Below, in pieces: positions 25,580 through 33,142 of a stretch of 64,000 nucleotides of DNA. The stretch's first letter is position 1; each line of letters begins with the position of its first letter. The notes under the pieces were generated by a model. The model saw only the letters and a list, made by a program, of their open reading frames with translations, was not told the origin of the DNA and did not search any database. The DNA comes from Planctomycetota bacterium (GTDB lineage: Bacteria; Planctomycetota; OFTM77), in contig JAJDCO010000031.1 of assembly GCA_029260795.1 (NCBI GenBank), positions 145,006 through 209,005 of the forward strand, written 5' to 3'. The translations under genes and the position numbers were made by a program.

Positions 25580-25939
25580 TCACTCTCCCTGCTGATGCCG
25601 ATGGTGCGAGAGGACGCGAGTCTCTCGCCGCTCGTTTGAGACCCAGATTGAGATCGACCAAGCCATCTCGTCGTCGTCCTGAATGACGCGAACGGTGTCG
25701 GGACGCGGAGGGTGAAGTGCGGCTGGCTCGACGGGAAGTTCCGAGCCCATGCAATCCTCTGTGAAGCGGAGCTCGAGCTCGATGCGCGCCGTCGCCGCGA
25801 AGAACCTGCGCGGCCGAGGCGCTTCGAAGATGTTGCGACGAGCGGTGAGATCGTGTCGACGCGTCAGTCGCCTCGGGCATCGGCCATCGCGGTCAGGACC
25901 AGATCCGGCCTCAGCGGTATCGCGAGGCCCCCAGCTCAA
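25580..25939 (-). CDS. Small protein of unknown function, downstream of the acidic protein
   Basis: Up to 119 residues. The C-terminal 75 residues look coding: codon use is ordinary, and hydrophobic and charged residues alternate (RIELELRFTEDCMG, then MAWSISIWVSN). No ATG precedes this part. The best start is a TTG at 25939 that overlaps the TGA of the acidic-protein gene, implying translational coupling; a start inside is also possible. I recognise no family. If real, it forms an operon with the acidic protein and may be its partner (inference from overlap alone). Confidence 0.4.
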   Translation of the reverse strand: MSWGPRDTAEAGSGPDRDGRCPRRLTRRHDLTARRNIFEAPRPRRFFAATARIELELRFTEDCMGSELPVEPAALHPPRPDTVRVIQDDDEMAWSISIWVSNERRETRVLSHHRHQQGE

Positions 25940-26391
25940 TCCCAGTTGTCGTCTTCCTCGAGATCGTCGTCCTCCCAGTCGTCCCCGTCTTCCCAGTCAT
26001 CGTCATCGTCATCGTCATCGTCTTCTTCGTCTTCGTCTTCGTCTTCGCTCCAGTCATCGTCCCAGTCGTCGCTCTCACTGTCGTCCTCGTTCTCGGGCAG
26101 GTCGCCGTCGTCGTCATCATCGAGGTCGAGATCGTCATCCTCCTCGTAGTCGTCTTCGACCTCGTCGTTCGACGAGTCTTCATCGTCTGCGTCGTCGCCT
26201 GGGTCCTCGTCCTCATCGTAGGCATCTTGTGAAGGCGAGGCGTCATCGGTCCGCGCCGGCCCGTCGGGCTCGAGGTCGTCGAGAGGCTTCGGATCGAAAG
26301 TTTCGAGCTCCAGGCCAGGATGGGCGTCGAGTTTCATTGAGTCCGCGTCGAGGTCGACGGCGTTTCCCTGAATCTCGTCGGTCGACAGCAT
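25936..26391 (-). CDS. Extremely acidic Asp/Glu-rich protein
   Basis: 151 residues from the ATG at 26391 (160 from an in-frame ATG at 26418 that lacks a ribosome site). The first third is ordinary sequence (DEIQGNAVDLDADSMKLDA). The last 96 residues contain 69 Asp or Glu, interrupted mainly by Trp, Ser, Leu and Tyr, and end in a regular WEDGDDWEDDDLEEDDNWD pattern. There is no signal peptide. Polyacidic tails bind cations or basic proteins, or act as DNA mimics; nothing here decides between these. The coding DNA includes TCATCG and TCTTCG microsatellites that could expand or contract. A GGAG element lies upstream of the chosen start. Confidence 0.7.
   Translation of the reverse strand: MLSTDEIQGNAVDLDADSMKLDAHPGLELETFDPKPLDDLEPDGPARTDDASPSQDAYDEDEDPGDDADDEDSSNDEVEDDYEEDDDLDLDDDDDGDLPENEDDSESDDWDDDWSEDEDEDEEDDDDDDDDDWEDGDDWEDDDLEEDDNWD
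25997..26046. repeat. Trinucleotide-type microsatellite inside the acidic gene
   Basis: Four perfect TCATCG units at 25997-26020 are followed by TCTTCG-type units to about 26046. They encode Asp and Glu runs on the minus strand. In-frame slippage would change the length of the acidic run without a frameshift. Confidence 0.75.
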
Positions 26392-26631
26392 CACGACAGG
26401 TTCTCCAGATCGAGGCATCCAACGCTCGCCAATGCGAGCGCGAAACCGAAAACGAAGCGTGTGTCGGCAACGAGCCGGGATGCGCGGAAACAGGCGCCAG
26501 TGGCCCGAAGCGCGATTGTTATATCAGGATAGCGAAGCGGAAAAAGTGGGAAATTGGAAGGGGTGAGGGGTAGTCTGCGCCCGTCCGATTCGACCTGTCG
26601 TCGACCTCCGGAAGCCTGGAGATTCGCCCGC

Positions 26632-28542
26632 ATGCTCGCGCCTCACCGGCCTCGGGCCGGTTCGCTCACGGCGCTCGTCCTCGGCTGCCTGGCGCTGTTA
26701 CCCCTCGGGTTTCGGCCGGCATCGGGAACGACCGCCACCACGCCTCGAGAGGCGTTCTTGACCGAATCCGAGCGCGACGCCTGGACTCGGCTCCTGGCGG
26801 CACGGCTGTTGGATCCGAGCGATCTCGGATTGCCGGGTGGGAGCCCGACTTGGGTTCGCCCTTGGCGAGTCGATCCGTTCGGCGTTGCGGATCGAGCGGC
26901 TGCACTTTCGGACTCCCTGAGCTCGCATTCCGGGGCGACCGTGCTCGGTGAGCTCTCCGGAGCCATGAGCTGGAAGAAGGTCGATGCGATCCCAGCTCGG
27001 GGCCGATCGCTCGATGAGATCTTCGAGCGTCATGCAGCCGAGAACGCTCAGATCTTGCGAAAGCAAGGCCTGCTCGACCCGGCCATCGAAGAGCCGCTTC
27101 GCATCCTGCTCGACGCGGTTCTCGACGGCCGCGAGTCTCTCGATCTCGAGGCGGGAGGAAGACGCGCGGAAGAGCTCGAGCCGTGGTGGCCTCTCCTGGA
27201 TGCGTGGCTCGGCATGACGCAGCACGAGGATCCTTCGTCGCTCGACGCCAGTCGTCTGGCGGCTCGGCTCGCCGACTTCGATCCAACACCCTATGTCGCG
27301 GTCGCCCGTCGACTGGCGAATGCGGCGCAAGAGGCTGCTCAAAGCCTGGCGACGGGTCCTCCACTGCGGACGGATGAGGACGGCTTCTCGCTCGTGCTCG
27401 AGTTCGACTTCGGATTCGTGGTCATCGGAGGAACGGGCCGCGACGTTCACGAGTGGCCCAGAGCGACGGTCGTCCTCGATCCGGCAGGGGATGACGTCTA
27501 TCGGCATCCGGTGGCGGCGGCGGACGGCACGACCGGCCTTCCGGTCGCGGTCGCGGTCGATGGAGCCGGCGACGACTGGTACGCCAGCCCCCTTCCCGGG
27601 GCCCAGGGGGCAGCCCGCCTGGGAAGCGCCGTGCTACTCGATGTAGCCGGTGCGGATCGCTACGAAGGGACCAGCCGGACACAGGGAAGTGCGCAGCTCG
27701 GCGCTGCCGTTCTGCTCGATCTCGGTCCCGAGGCGGATCACTATCGAGCGGGCCGACTTTCACAAGGGGCTGCCGTGCGAGGAGCCGCGGCGCTGGTGGA
27801 TGCCGGGGGCGACGACGACTTCGAAGCCGAGGCGCTGGCGCAGGGCTGCGGCCTCCTCGGTGGCGCCGCCGCCTTGATCGACCTGGCGGGACGCGATCGC
27901 TATCGGGCGCGGGGGCAGTGGCGTCCGCCGTTGGGAGTGGCCGCTCCGGGGGCTTGGTCGCAAGGAGCGTCGAGTGACCTGGGCCTCGAAGGGCTTTCGG
28001 GCCTCGGATGCCTCGTGGATGGGTCCGGCGATGACGGTTACGAGGCGCGGGGGGCCGCTCAGGCAGCTTCGGAAGGTGGCGTCGCCCTCCTCATGGATCG
28101 AGGAGGCGAGGACGACTATCAGCTCCGGAGTCTGGGTCAGGCCGCGGCGCGGCGAGGAGGGGTCGCGGTGCTGCTCGACTTGTCGGGCGACGATCGATAC
28201 CTCGGGGGGACCGAGACCCAGGCTTCGGCGCAGCTGTCTTCCTTGGCTCTCTTGCTCGATCGCGCCGGATCGGATCGCTACTTCGGCGGCGAGCACAGCC
28301 AATGTGCCGCCAGTGGAGACGCCCGGGCCGTGCTCCTCGACGCGGGGGGGGCGGACTGGTACCTCGCGCCGAGCGATGCCTCGGCTCAACCTTGGGTCGG
28401 CTCCGGAGGAGGCTTGGCTTTCTTGATCGACCTGGCCGCCGGGCGCGACGTGTGGACGGGTCGGCTCTCCGAGGATCCCTTCGTCTGGAGCGAAGCCGGT
28501 GACACCGCGTGGGACGAGGAGCGAGGAAGGTCGGAGAAATGA
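26632..28542 (+). CDS. Exported protein with about twelve Gly-Asp-Tyr repeats (probable beta-helix)
   Basis: 636 residues. The ATG at 26632 gives a signal peptide (basic start, LTALVLGCLALLPLG, small residues near 32). Residues 35-275 are a helical region without a known motif. From about 280 to the end, some twelve repeats of 25-40 residues follow the pattern LLD..G.DRY......QG.A..G; examples are VVLDPAGDDVY, VLLDVAGADRYEG, ALVDAGGDDDFEAE and ALLLDRAGSDRYFGGE. The regular hydrophobic/Gly/Asp spacing suggests a right-handed parallel beta-helix or calcium-binding solenoid. I cannot name the family. Its TGA overlaps the ATG of the next gene (ATGA), so the two exported proteins are coupled. Confidence 0.8.
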   Translation: MLAPHRPRAGSLTALVLGCLALLPLGFRPASGTTATTPREAFLTESERDAWTRLLAARLLDPSDLGLPGGSPTWVRPWRVDPFGVADRAAALSDSLSSHSGATVLGELSGAMSWKKVDAIPARGRSLDEIFERHAAENAQILRKQGLLDPAIEEPLRILLDAVLDGRESLDLEAGGRRAEELEPWWPLLDAWLGMTQHEDPSSLDASRLAARLADFDPTPYVAVARRLANAAQEAAQSLATGPPLRTDEDGFSLVLEFDFGFVVIGGTGRDVHEWPRATVVLDPAGDDVYRHPVAAADGTTGLPVAVAVDGAGDDWYASPLPGAQGAARLGSAVLLDVAGADRYEGTSRTQGSAQLGAAVLLDLGPEADHYRAGRLSQGAAVRGAAALVDAGGDDDFEAEALAQGCGLLGGAAALIDLAGRDRYRARGQWRPPLGVAAPGAWSQGASSDLGLEGLSGLGCLVDGSGDDGYEARGAAQAASEGGVALLMDRGGEDDYQLRSLGQAAARRGGVAVLLDLSGDDRYLGGTETQASAQLSSLALLLDRAGSDRYFGGEHSQCAASGDARAVLLDAGGADWYLAPSDASAQPWVGSGGGLAFLIDLAAGRDVWTGRLSEDPFVWSEAGDTAWDEERGRSEK

Positions 28543-29477
28543 GGCGTTCGATCCTCGGATCCGTCGGCCTGCTGATTCTCGCGACAGTCGAGACGCTCCT
28601 TCCGTTCGCCCCGGGCGCTGTGAGAGGGCAGGACGAGGAGGCCGAGGTCCGGCAGGTCCTCGACTCCTTCGCTCGCCTCTCACTCACCGAGGACCCAAAG
28701 ATGCGCCGCCAGCTCCTGATGCAGCTGTTCGGGGGCGGATCGCTGACCTCCCGTGTGCTGGTCGAGCACCTGGTCGAGCTCGAAAAACGCGACGCGGCGG
28801 GTTTGGGGGAGGTGCTGAGTGAGCTCCGCGCGGTCTCGATCCCTCGACTCGAGCGAGTGCTGACCGAAGGCTCCGACCTGGCAGCTCAGTCGGCGGCGCG
28901 TTGCCTGGGCACGATCGGCGGCAAGGAGGCCGCGGCCATCCTGCTGCAGCAGCTCCCGACGCCGAACCCCGAGCGAGAGCGTGCGGTGCTGGAGGCGCTG
29001 GGATCGACGCGGGATCCTCGGGCCTTGCCGCGACTGGTCGAGGCCTCTCGGCCCGAGCGTCCCACCTCGACGAGGCGAGTGGCGGCGTTGGCGCTGGGGC
29101 GGATCGGGCGCCTCGAGTCCGCTCGAGTATTGCTCGAGCTCTTGGAAGACGTCGACCCCAGCGTGCGCCAAGAAGCAGCGCGCGCTCTGAGCGCTCTCGG
29201 GCCGGCCGTGATCCCGGTGATCGAAGGGAGCCTCGACGCGGCCAGCGATCGTGCGCGGGCGTTGGCCGTGGTGGCGATCGGACGGCTTTCGGGTCCTCGC
29301 TCGTTGAAGCTCTTGATCGAGAAGCTCGAAGATCCGAGCTGGGTCGTGCGCTTACACGCCGTCGAGGGGCTCGCCCGCCGTGATGAGCCGGCCGCACGTT
29401 CGGCGCTGAAGCAACGACGCGCGGTCGAGACCGACCGGCTCGTGCTCGCCCGCTTGCGCGCCACCGCGGACCGATGA
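28539..29477 (+). CDS. Exported HEAT-repeat protein
   Basis: 312 residues. A signal peptide (MRRSILGSVGLLILATVETLLP, cleavage near VRGQ) is followed by HEAT or PBS-lyase-type helical repeats over most of the protein: AARCLGTIGGKEAAAIL, AVLEALGSTRDPRALPRL, ALALGRIGRLESARVLLELL, ARALSALGPAVIPVI and AVVAIGRLSGPRSL. Such arrays usually bind proteins; there are no catalytic residues. The ATG at 28539 overlaps the stop of the upstream repeat protein and has GGAG nearby. The convergent oxidoreductase gene ends 38 bases beyond its stop, with no clear terminator between. Confidence 0.85.
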   Translation: MRRSILGSVGLLILATVETLLPFAPGAVRGQDEEAEVRQVLDSFARLSLTEDPKMRRQLLMQLFGGGSLTSRVLVEHLVELEKRDAAGLGEVLSELRAVSIPRLERVLTEGSDLAAQSAARCLGTIGGKEAAAILLQQLPTPNPERERAVLEALGSTRDPRALPRLVEASRPERPTSTRRVAALALGRIGRLESARVLLELLEDVDPSVRQEAARALSALGPAVIPVIEGSLDAASDRARALAVVAIGRLSGPRSLKLLIEKLEDPSWVVRLHAVEGLARRDEPAARSALKQRRAVETDRLVLARLRATADR

Positions 29478-29515
29478 TTATATGATCATTGGAAGCTCAG
29501 GTTGGCAAGAGGCAG

Positions 29516-30484
29516 TCAAGGGATGAGCAGCACCTTGCCCCGAGTCTGACGACCTTCGAGGGCACGGTGCGCGTCAGCGGCTTCGGCCAGCGGCAATGCT
29601 CGATCGATGTGCAGAATCAGCCGATCGCTGGCGATGGCACCCAAGACGTCTTGGGCGCGCTCCAACAGCTCGCTCCGCTCGGCGACGTAGTGGAAGAGCG
29701 ACGGACGCGTGACGTAGAGCGAGCCGTGTTGATTCAGCACTTGGAGGTTCACGGGCGGAATCGGACCGCTCGATTGCCCAAAGGTCACCATCAATCCACG
29801 GGGCCGCAGGCTCTTCAGGCTCTGCTCGAAAGTCGATTGACCGACGGAGTCGTAGACGACGTCGACGCCGCGGTCGTCGGTCAGCCGCCGGACCGCCTCG
29901 TCGAACGGCTCGCGGTCGTAGCGGATGATCTCGTCGATGCCGGCCTCCCGGGCCAACGCGGCCTTCTCCTCGCTCGAGACGGTGCCGAGCGTTCTCGCCC
30001 CGATATCACGTGCCATCTGGACCAACAGGCGCCCGACCCCTCCGGCAGCGGCGTGTATCAGCGCGGTGTGGCCGGCCTGAAGCTGGAAGGTGCTGTGCGA
30101 GAGGTAGTGGGCGGTCATGCCTTGCAGCAGCGCGGCGGCCGCGGTCTCGGGATCGATGTCGTCGGGGATGGGGATCAAACGCTCGAGCGGCACGGCCGCG
30201 AGCTCGGCATACGATCCGCGAGGCCCGACGAAGGCGACCCGTTGACCGACGGTCAAGCCGAGGTCGTTCTCCGTGACGGCCTCGAGTCGGCCGGCACCCT
30301 CCACGCCGGGCACGAAGGGCGGGTCGACCGGGTAGAGGCCGGTGCGATGGTACGTGTCGATGAAGTTGACCCCGATCGCTTCGAGGCGTACGAGCCCCTC
30401 GCCGGGACGGAGTGTCGGATCGGATCGATCCGTGTAGACGAGCTCACTCGCATCACCCGGTCGAGAAACGACGATCGCCTTCAT
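29516..30484 (-). CDS. NADPH:quinone oxidoreductase (zinc-independent MDR family)
   Basis: 322 residues, the standard QOR length. The N-terminal GroES-like domain shows GVNFIDTYHRTGLYP and PFVPGVEGAGRLEAV, and the Rossmann domain shows IHAAAGGVGRLLVQMAR with the nucleotide-binding AAGGVG. The zinc ligands of alcohol dehydrogenases are absent. Family members reduce quinones or enones with NADPH in the cytosol. The C-terminal region (HRALEGRQTRGKVLL) is also typical. It lies 67 bases downstream of the E1 gene on the same strand, so they may share a transcript. Confidence 0.9.
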   Translation of the reverse strand: MKAIVVSRPGDASELVYTDRSDPTLRPGEGLVRLEAIGVNFIDTYHRTGLYPVDPPFVPGVEGAGRLEAVTENDLGLTVGQRVAFVGPRGSYAELAAVPLERLIPIPDDIDPETAAAALLQGMTAHYLSHSTFQLQAGHTALIHAAAGGVGRLLVQMARDIGARTLGTVSSEEKAALAREAGIDEIIRYDREPFDEAVRRLTDDRGVDVVYDSVGQSTFEQSLKSLRPRGLMVTFGQSSGPIPPVNLQVLNQHGSLYVTRPSLFHYVAERSELLERAQDVLGAIASDRLILHIDRALPLAEAADAHRALEGRQTRGKVLLIP

Positions 30485-30551
30485 GGCTGCCTCCCTGCGC
30501 TCGGAGTGGGGCGAAGGTGAGCCGAGGCTCGACCGTCCGCCCTCTGCTCAC

Positions 30552-32750
30552 TCAGCCGCGATAGAATCGGGATGGAATCCAGGACCAGCCCGCGGGGCCT
30601 CCAGACACCTTGGTCTCGAGGACCTCGCGAGTGGCCCGCTCGATCTCTGCGACGTCGAGCACGGTCGCCTCTTCGAGGATCAGGGACTGCGCGATGCCGG
30701 GCACGTTCTTCTGACCGATGGCCCGCGTGGGTGTGCCCGGGAACCGCTCGACCATCGCGCCTTGGATCGAGCGCACGAAACCGGCGAACGGGCGGTCCTC
30801 GGAGGCGACCACCAAGCGTCCCGTGCGCGCGACGCTCTCGGCGACCGTCTCGAGATCCGGCGGCACGAGCGTGCGCAGGTCGATGACCTCCATCTCGATG
30901 CCTTGCTCGGCGAGGCGCTCGGCGGCTTTCATGCCAGTCCAGACGGCACGGCCCCAGGACACGTAGGTGAGGTCCCGGCCGGGGCGGCGGATTGCCGCCT
31001 TGCCGAAGGGAACGCGCACGCTCGGGTCGATGTCGGGAATGCCGCCCCGCATGACGAGCTTCTTGATGCGGTCCACCTCGGCCGAGTCGGTCGACTCGCC
31101 GGGGAAGGCCGGCCCGAGGGCGAGGCGATAGACGAACTTCGGCTCGAGCACGATGACCGAGCCCCGATACTCGGCTGCCGTCATCAGGAGCCCGTAGGCG
31201 TCGAAGCTGGTGGACGGCATGACGATCACGAGCCCGGGGATCGGTGTGAAGTAGCCGTCGAGGCTCATCGAGTGATAGATCGCACCGCCGCCGAAGGGAT
31301 CGACCGGCATGCGGACGATGGTCGCGAACTTCGAGTTCCCTTGGGTCGACCAGTAGAGGTTGCCCATGTGAACCAACCAGTGGAGGACGTTGAGGGAGTA
31401 GTCTCCGAACTGGATCTCGGGCAGGGCCAGCACCTCGTCATGCAGGCCGGCTCCGCAAGCGGTGCCGACAATGAGGGGCTCGTTGAGGGGCGCGTCGATG
31501 ACGCGCTCGGGGTGCTTCGCCTGCAGGCCTGCGGTGGCCGTCATGACGCCGCCCAGCCGACCGACGTCCTGGCCCCAAAGCACACCGCCGTGATGGCTGA
31601 GGATCTGATCTATCGCCGCGCGCACGGCGCCGGCATAGGTGAACTGCGTCTGGCCGTTCGACTCGACTTCCCGCACTTCGGGGAAGGGTGGGTAGATGAG
31701 GTGCTCGACGGTGGCGGGGTCGGGGTCCGGCTCCTGCCGAACCTGCTTGATGATGTCCTGGACCTCGATCATCTCTGCCTGCATGACGGTGCCGAGATCG
31801 TGATGCGCGAAGAAATCTCGCCCTTCGCCGAGGTTGCGCTCGAGCACGTCCGATTTCTCGAGAACTCCTTGCTCGACCAGTACCTCACCGAATGCGATCA
31901 GCGGATCGTCTTGGCTCAGATCGAACGTGACGTCGGCCGCCGAGCTGTGTCCGTTGAAACGCGGCAACGAGTGAGCGTGCAGGATGGCCCCTCGCTGGTT
32001 CTCCCGAATCGAGCGCGCCGCTCGCAGCGTCGTCTCGTAGGTGTCCCAGAAGTCGCGTCCGTCGCAGCGGAAATGATCGAGGCCGAAGCCGGCCGCATAC
32101 GCTTCGAAGTCCCGGATGCCTCGCCCCTCGTTCGGCTGGGTGCTGATGGCGACGTTGTTGTCGGTGACGAGCACCAGCAGCGGCAGATCCCAGACGCTGG
32201 CGGCGTTCATGGCGTCATGCAGGTCGCCCTCGGCCGTCGTTCCGTCGCCGACGATGGCCATCGTCAGTCCGTCGTGGATGCCGCGCAGCTTGAATCCCAT
32301 CGCATAGCCGGCGGCCTTGCCGAGCTGCATCCCGACCGGGCTCTGCACCGGGAGGATTCCCAGCTCACGGTGATCGAGGTGATACACCATTTGACGACCC
32401 CCGCTCATGCGGTCGGTCGCCTTCGAGAACTGCTGGCGCATCACGTCCAGCGTGAACTGGCGATAGTCGTTCAGCTCGCACCACATCGAGCAGAGCGCGC
32501 TCGATCGGTAGTGTGGCACGAAGCCGAAGCGTCGAGGATCGACGGCCTGGTGCAGCGCCAGCGCCGTGGCGGTCCCGTGGACCTCTTCGCCCGGGCCCCA
32601 GATCGCGAACTTGACGTCGCCTCGGCTGACGAGTCGGACGATCAGCTCTTCGGTCGTCCTCGATCGCGCCGCGATCCGGTAGGCGAGTCGAAGTGTCTCC
32701 GGCGCGAGGGCCCGAGTGGCGGCGGGTCGATCGGTTTCCGTAGGCTGCAT
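30552..32750 (-). CDS. Fused E1 alpha/beta subunit of a 2-oxoacid dehydrogenase (branched-chain type)
   Basis: 732 residues. The N-terminal half is an E1 alpha domain with the thiamine diphosphate motif GDG...NN at about 167-197 and a Ser/His phosphorylation-loop-like HSLPRFNGHSS. The C-terminal half is an E1 beta domain (GQDVGRLGGVM, DAPLNEPLIVGTACGAGL, then a transketolase C-terminal domain with EVIDLRTLVPPD). In most bacteria alpha and beta are separate genes; fused forms occur in several phyla. E1 decarboxylates a 2-oxoacid and transfers the acyl group to lipoyl E2. No E2 or E3 gene is nearby. The ATG at 32750 starts at a family-like position; the frame stays open 121 codons upstream through intergenic DNA. 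Confidence 0.88.
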   Translation of the reverse strand: MQPTETDRPAATRALAPETLRLAYRIAARSRTTEELIVRLVSRGDVKFAIWGPGEEVHGTATALALHQAVDPRRFGFVPHYRSSALCSMWCELNDYRQFTLDVMRQQFSKATDRMSGGRQMVYHLDHRELGILPVQSPVGMQLGKAAGYAMGFKLRGIHDGLTMAIVGDGTTAEGDLHDAMNAASVWDLPLLVLVTDNNVAISTQPNEGRGIRDFEAYAAGFGLDHFRCDGRDFWDTYETTLRAARSIRENQRGAILHAHSLPRFNGHSSAADVTFDLSQDDPLIAFGEVLVEQGVLEKSDVLERNLGEGRDFFAHHDLGTVMQAEMIEVQDIIKQVRQEPDPDPATVEHLIYPPFPEVREVESNGQTQFTYAGAVRAAIDQILSHHGGVLWGQDVGRLGGVMTATAGLQAKHPERVIDAPLNEPLIVGTACGAGLHDEVLALPEIQFGDYSLNVLHWLVHMGNLYWSTQGNSKFATIVRMPVDPFGGGAIYHSMSLDGYFTPIPGLVIVMPSTSFDAYGLLMTAAEYRGSVIVLEPKFVYRLALGPAFPGESTDSAEVDRIKKLVMRGGIPDIDPSVRVPFGKAAIRRPGRDLTYVSWGRAVWTGMKAAERLAEQGIEMEVIDLRTLVPPDLETVAESVARTGRLVVASEDRPFAGFVRSIQGAMVERFPGTPTRAIGQKNVPGIAQSLILEEATVLDVAEIERATREVLETKVSGGPAGWSWIPSRFYRG

Positions 32751-33142
32751 GCTGACCTGTGCTCCTATCGAATCGAAAGCTCGCCCGAAGGGCGGAGCCG
32801 GGTATCGAGATCCGGATGGGTCGGCCGGTGAGAAGCCCCTAGAGTAACCCAGAGGCTCGATCATGACGAGAGACGGGTGCCCGTCGAGAGCCCGGTTGCG
32901 GAAGCGGCAGCGGCTGCCGCAAATCGGGTAGCCGCGTCCCAATTCGGGTGCTTCAGACAGCTCTCTGGGCCAGGTTGGGGCACGATTCGGCCGAGAAGAC
33001 CCACAGGGAGCTGCGGAAGCGCCGTCCGGGGTTTCCCTCTGCGGCCTGGCCGAGCGCTTGCTAACCTGTGCGATGGCCCACACTGGATCGGGTCCTGAAT
33101 GCCGCTTTCCCAAGCAACCCCCGGATCTCGGGAGCTCCGACC
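32751..33142. other. Divergent intergenic region
   Basis: 392 bases between the E1 gene and the repeat-protein gene. A TAACCT at 33062-33067, in GCTAACCTGTG, is a possible -10 for the rightward gene. No other structure noted. Confidence 0.35.
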
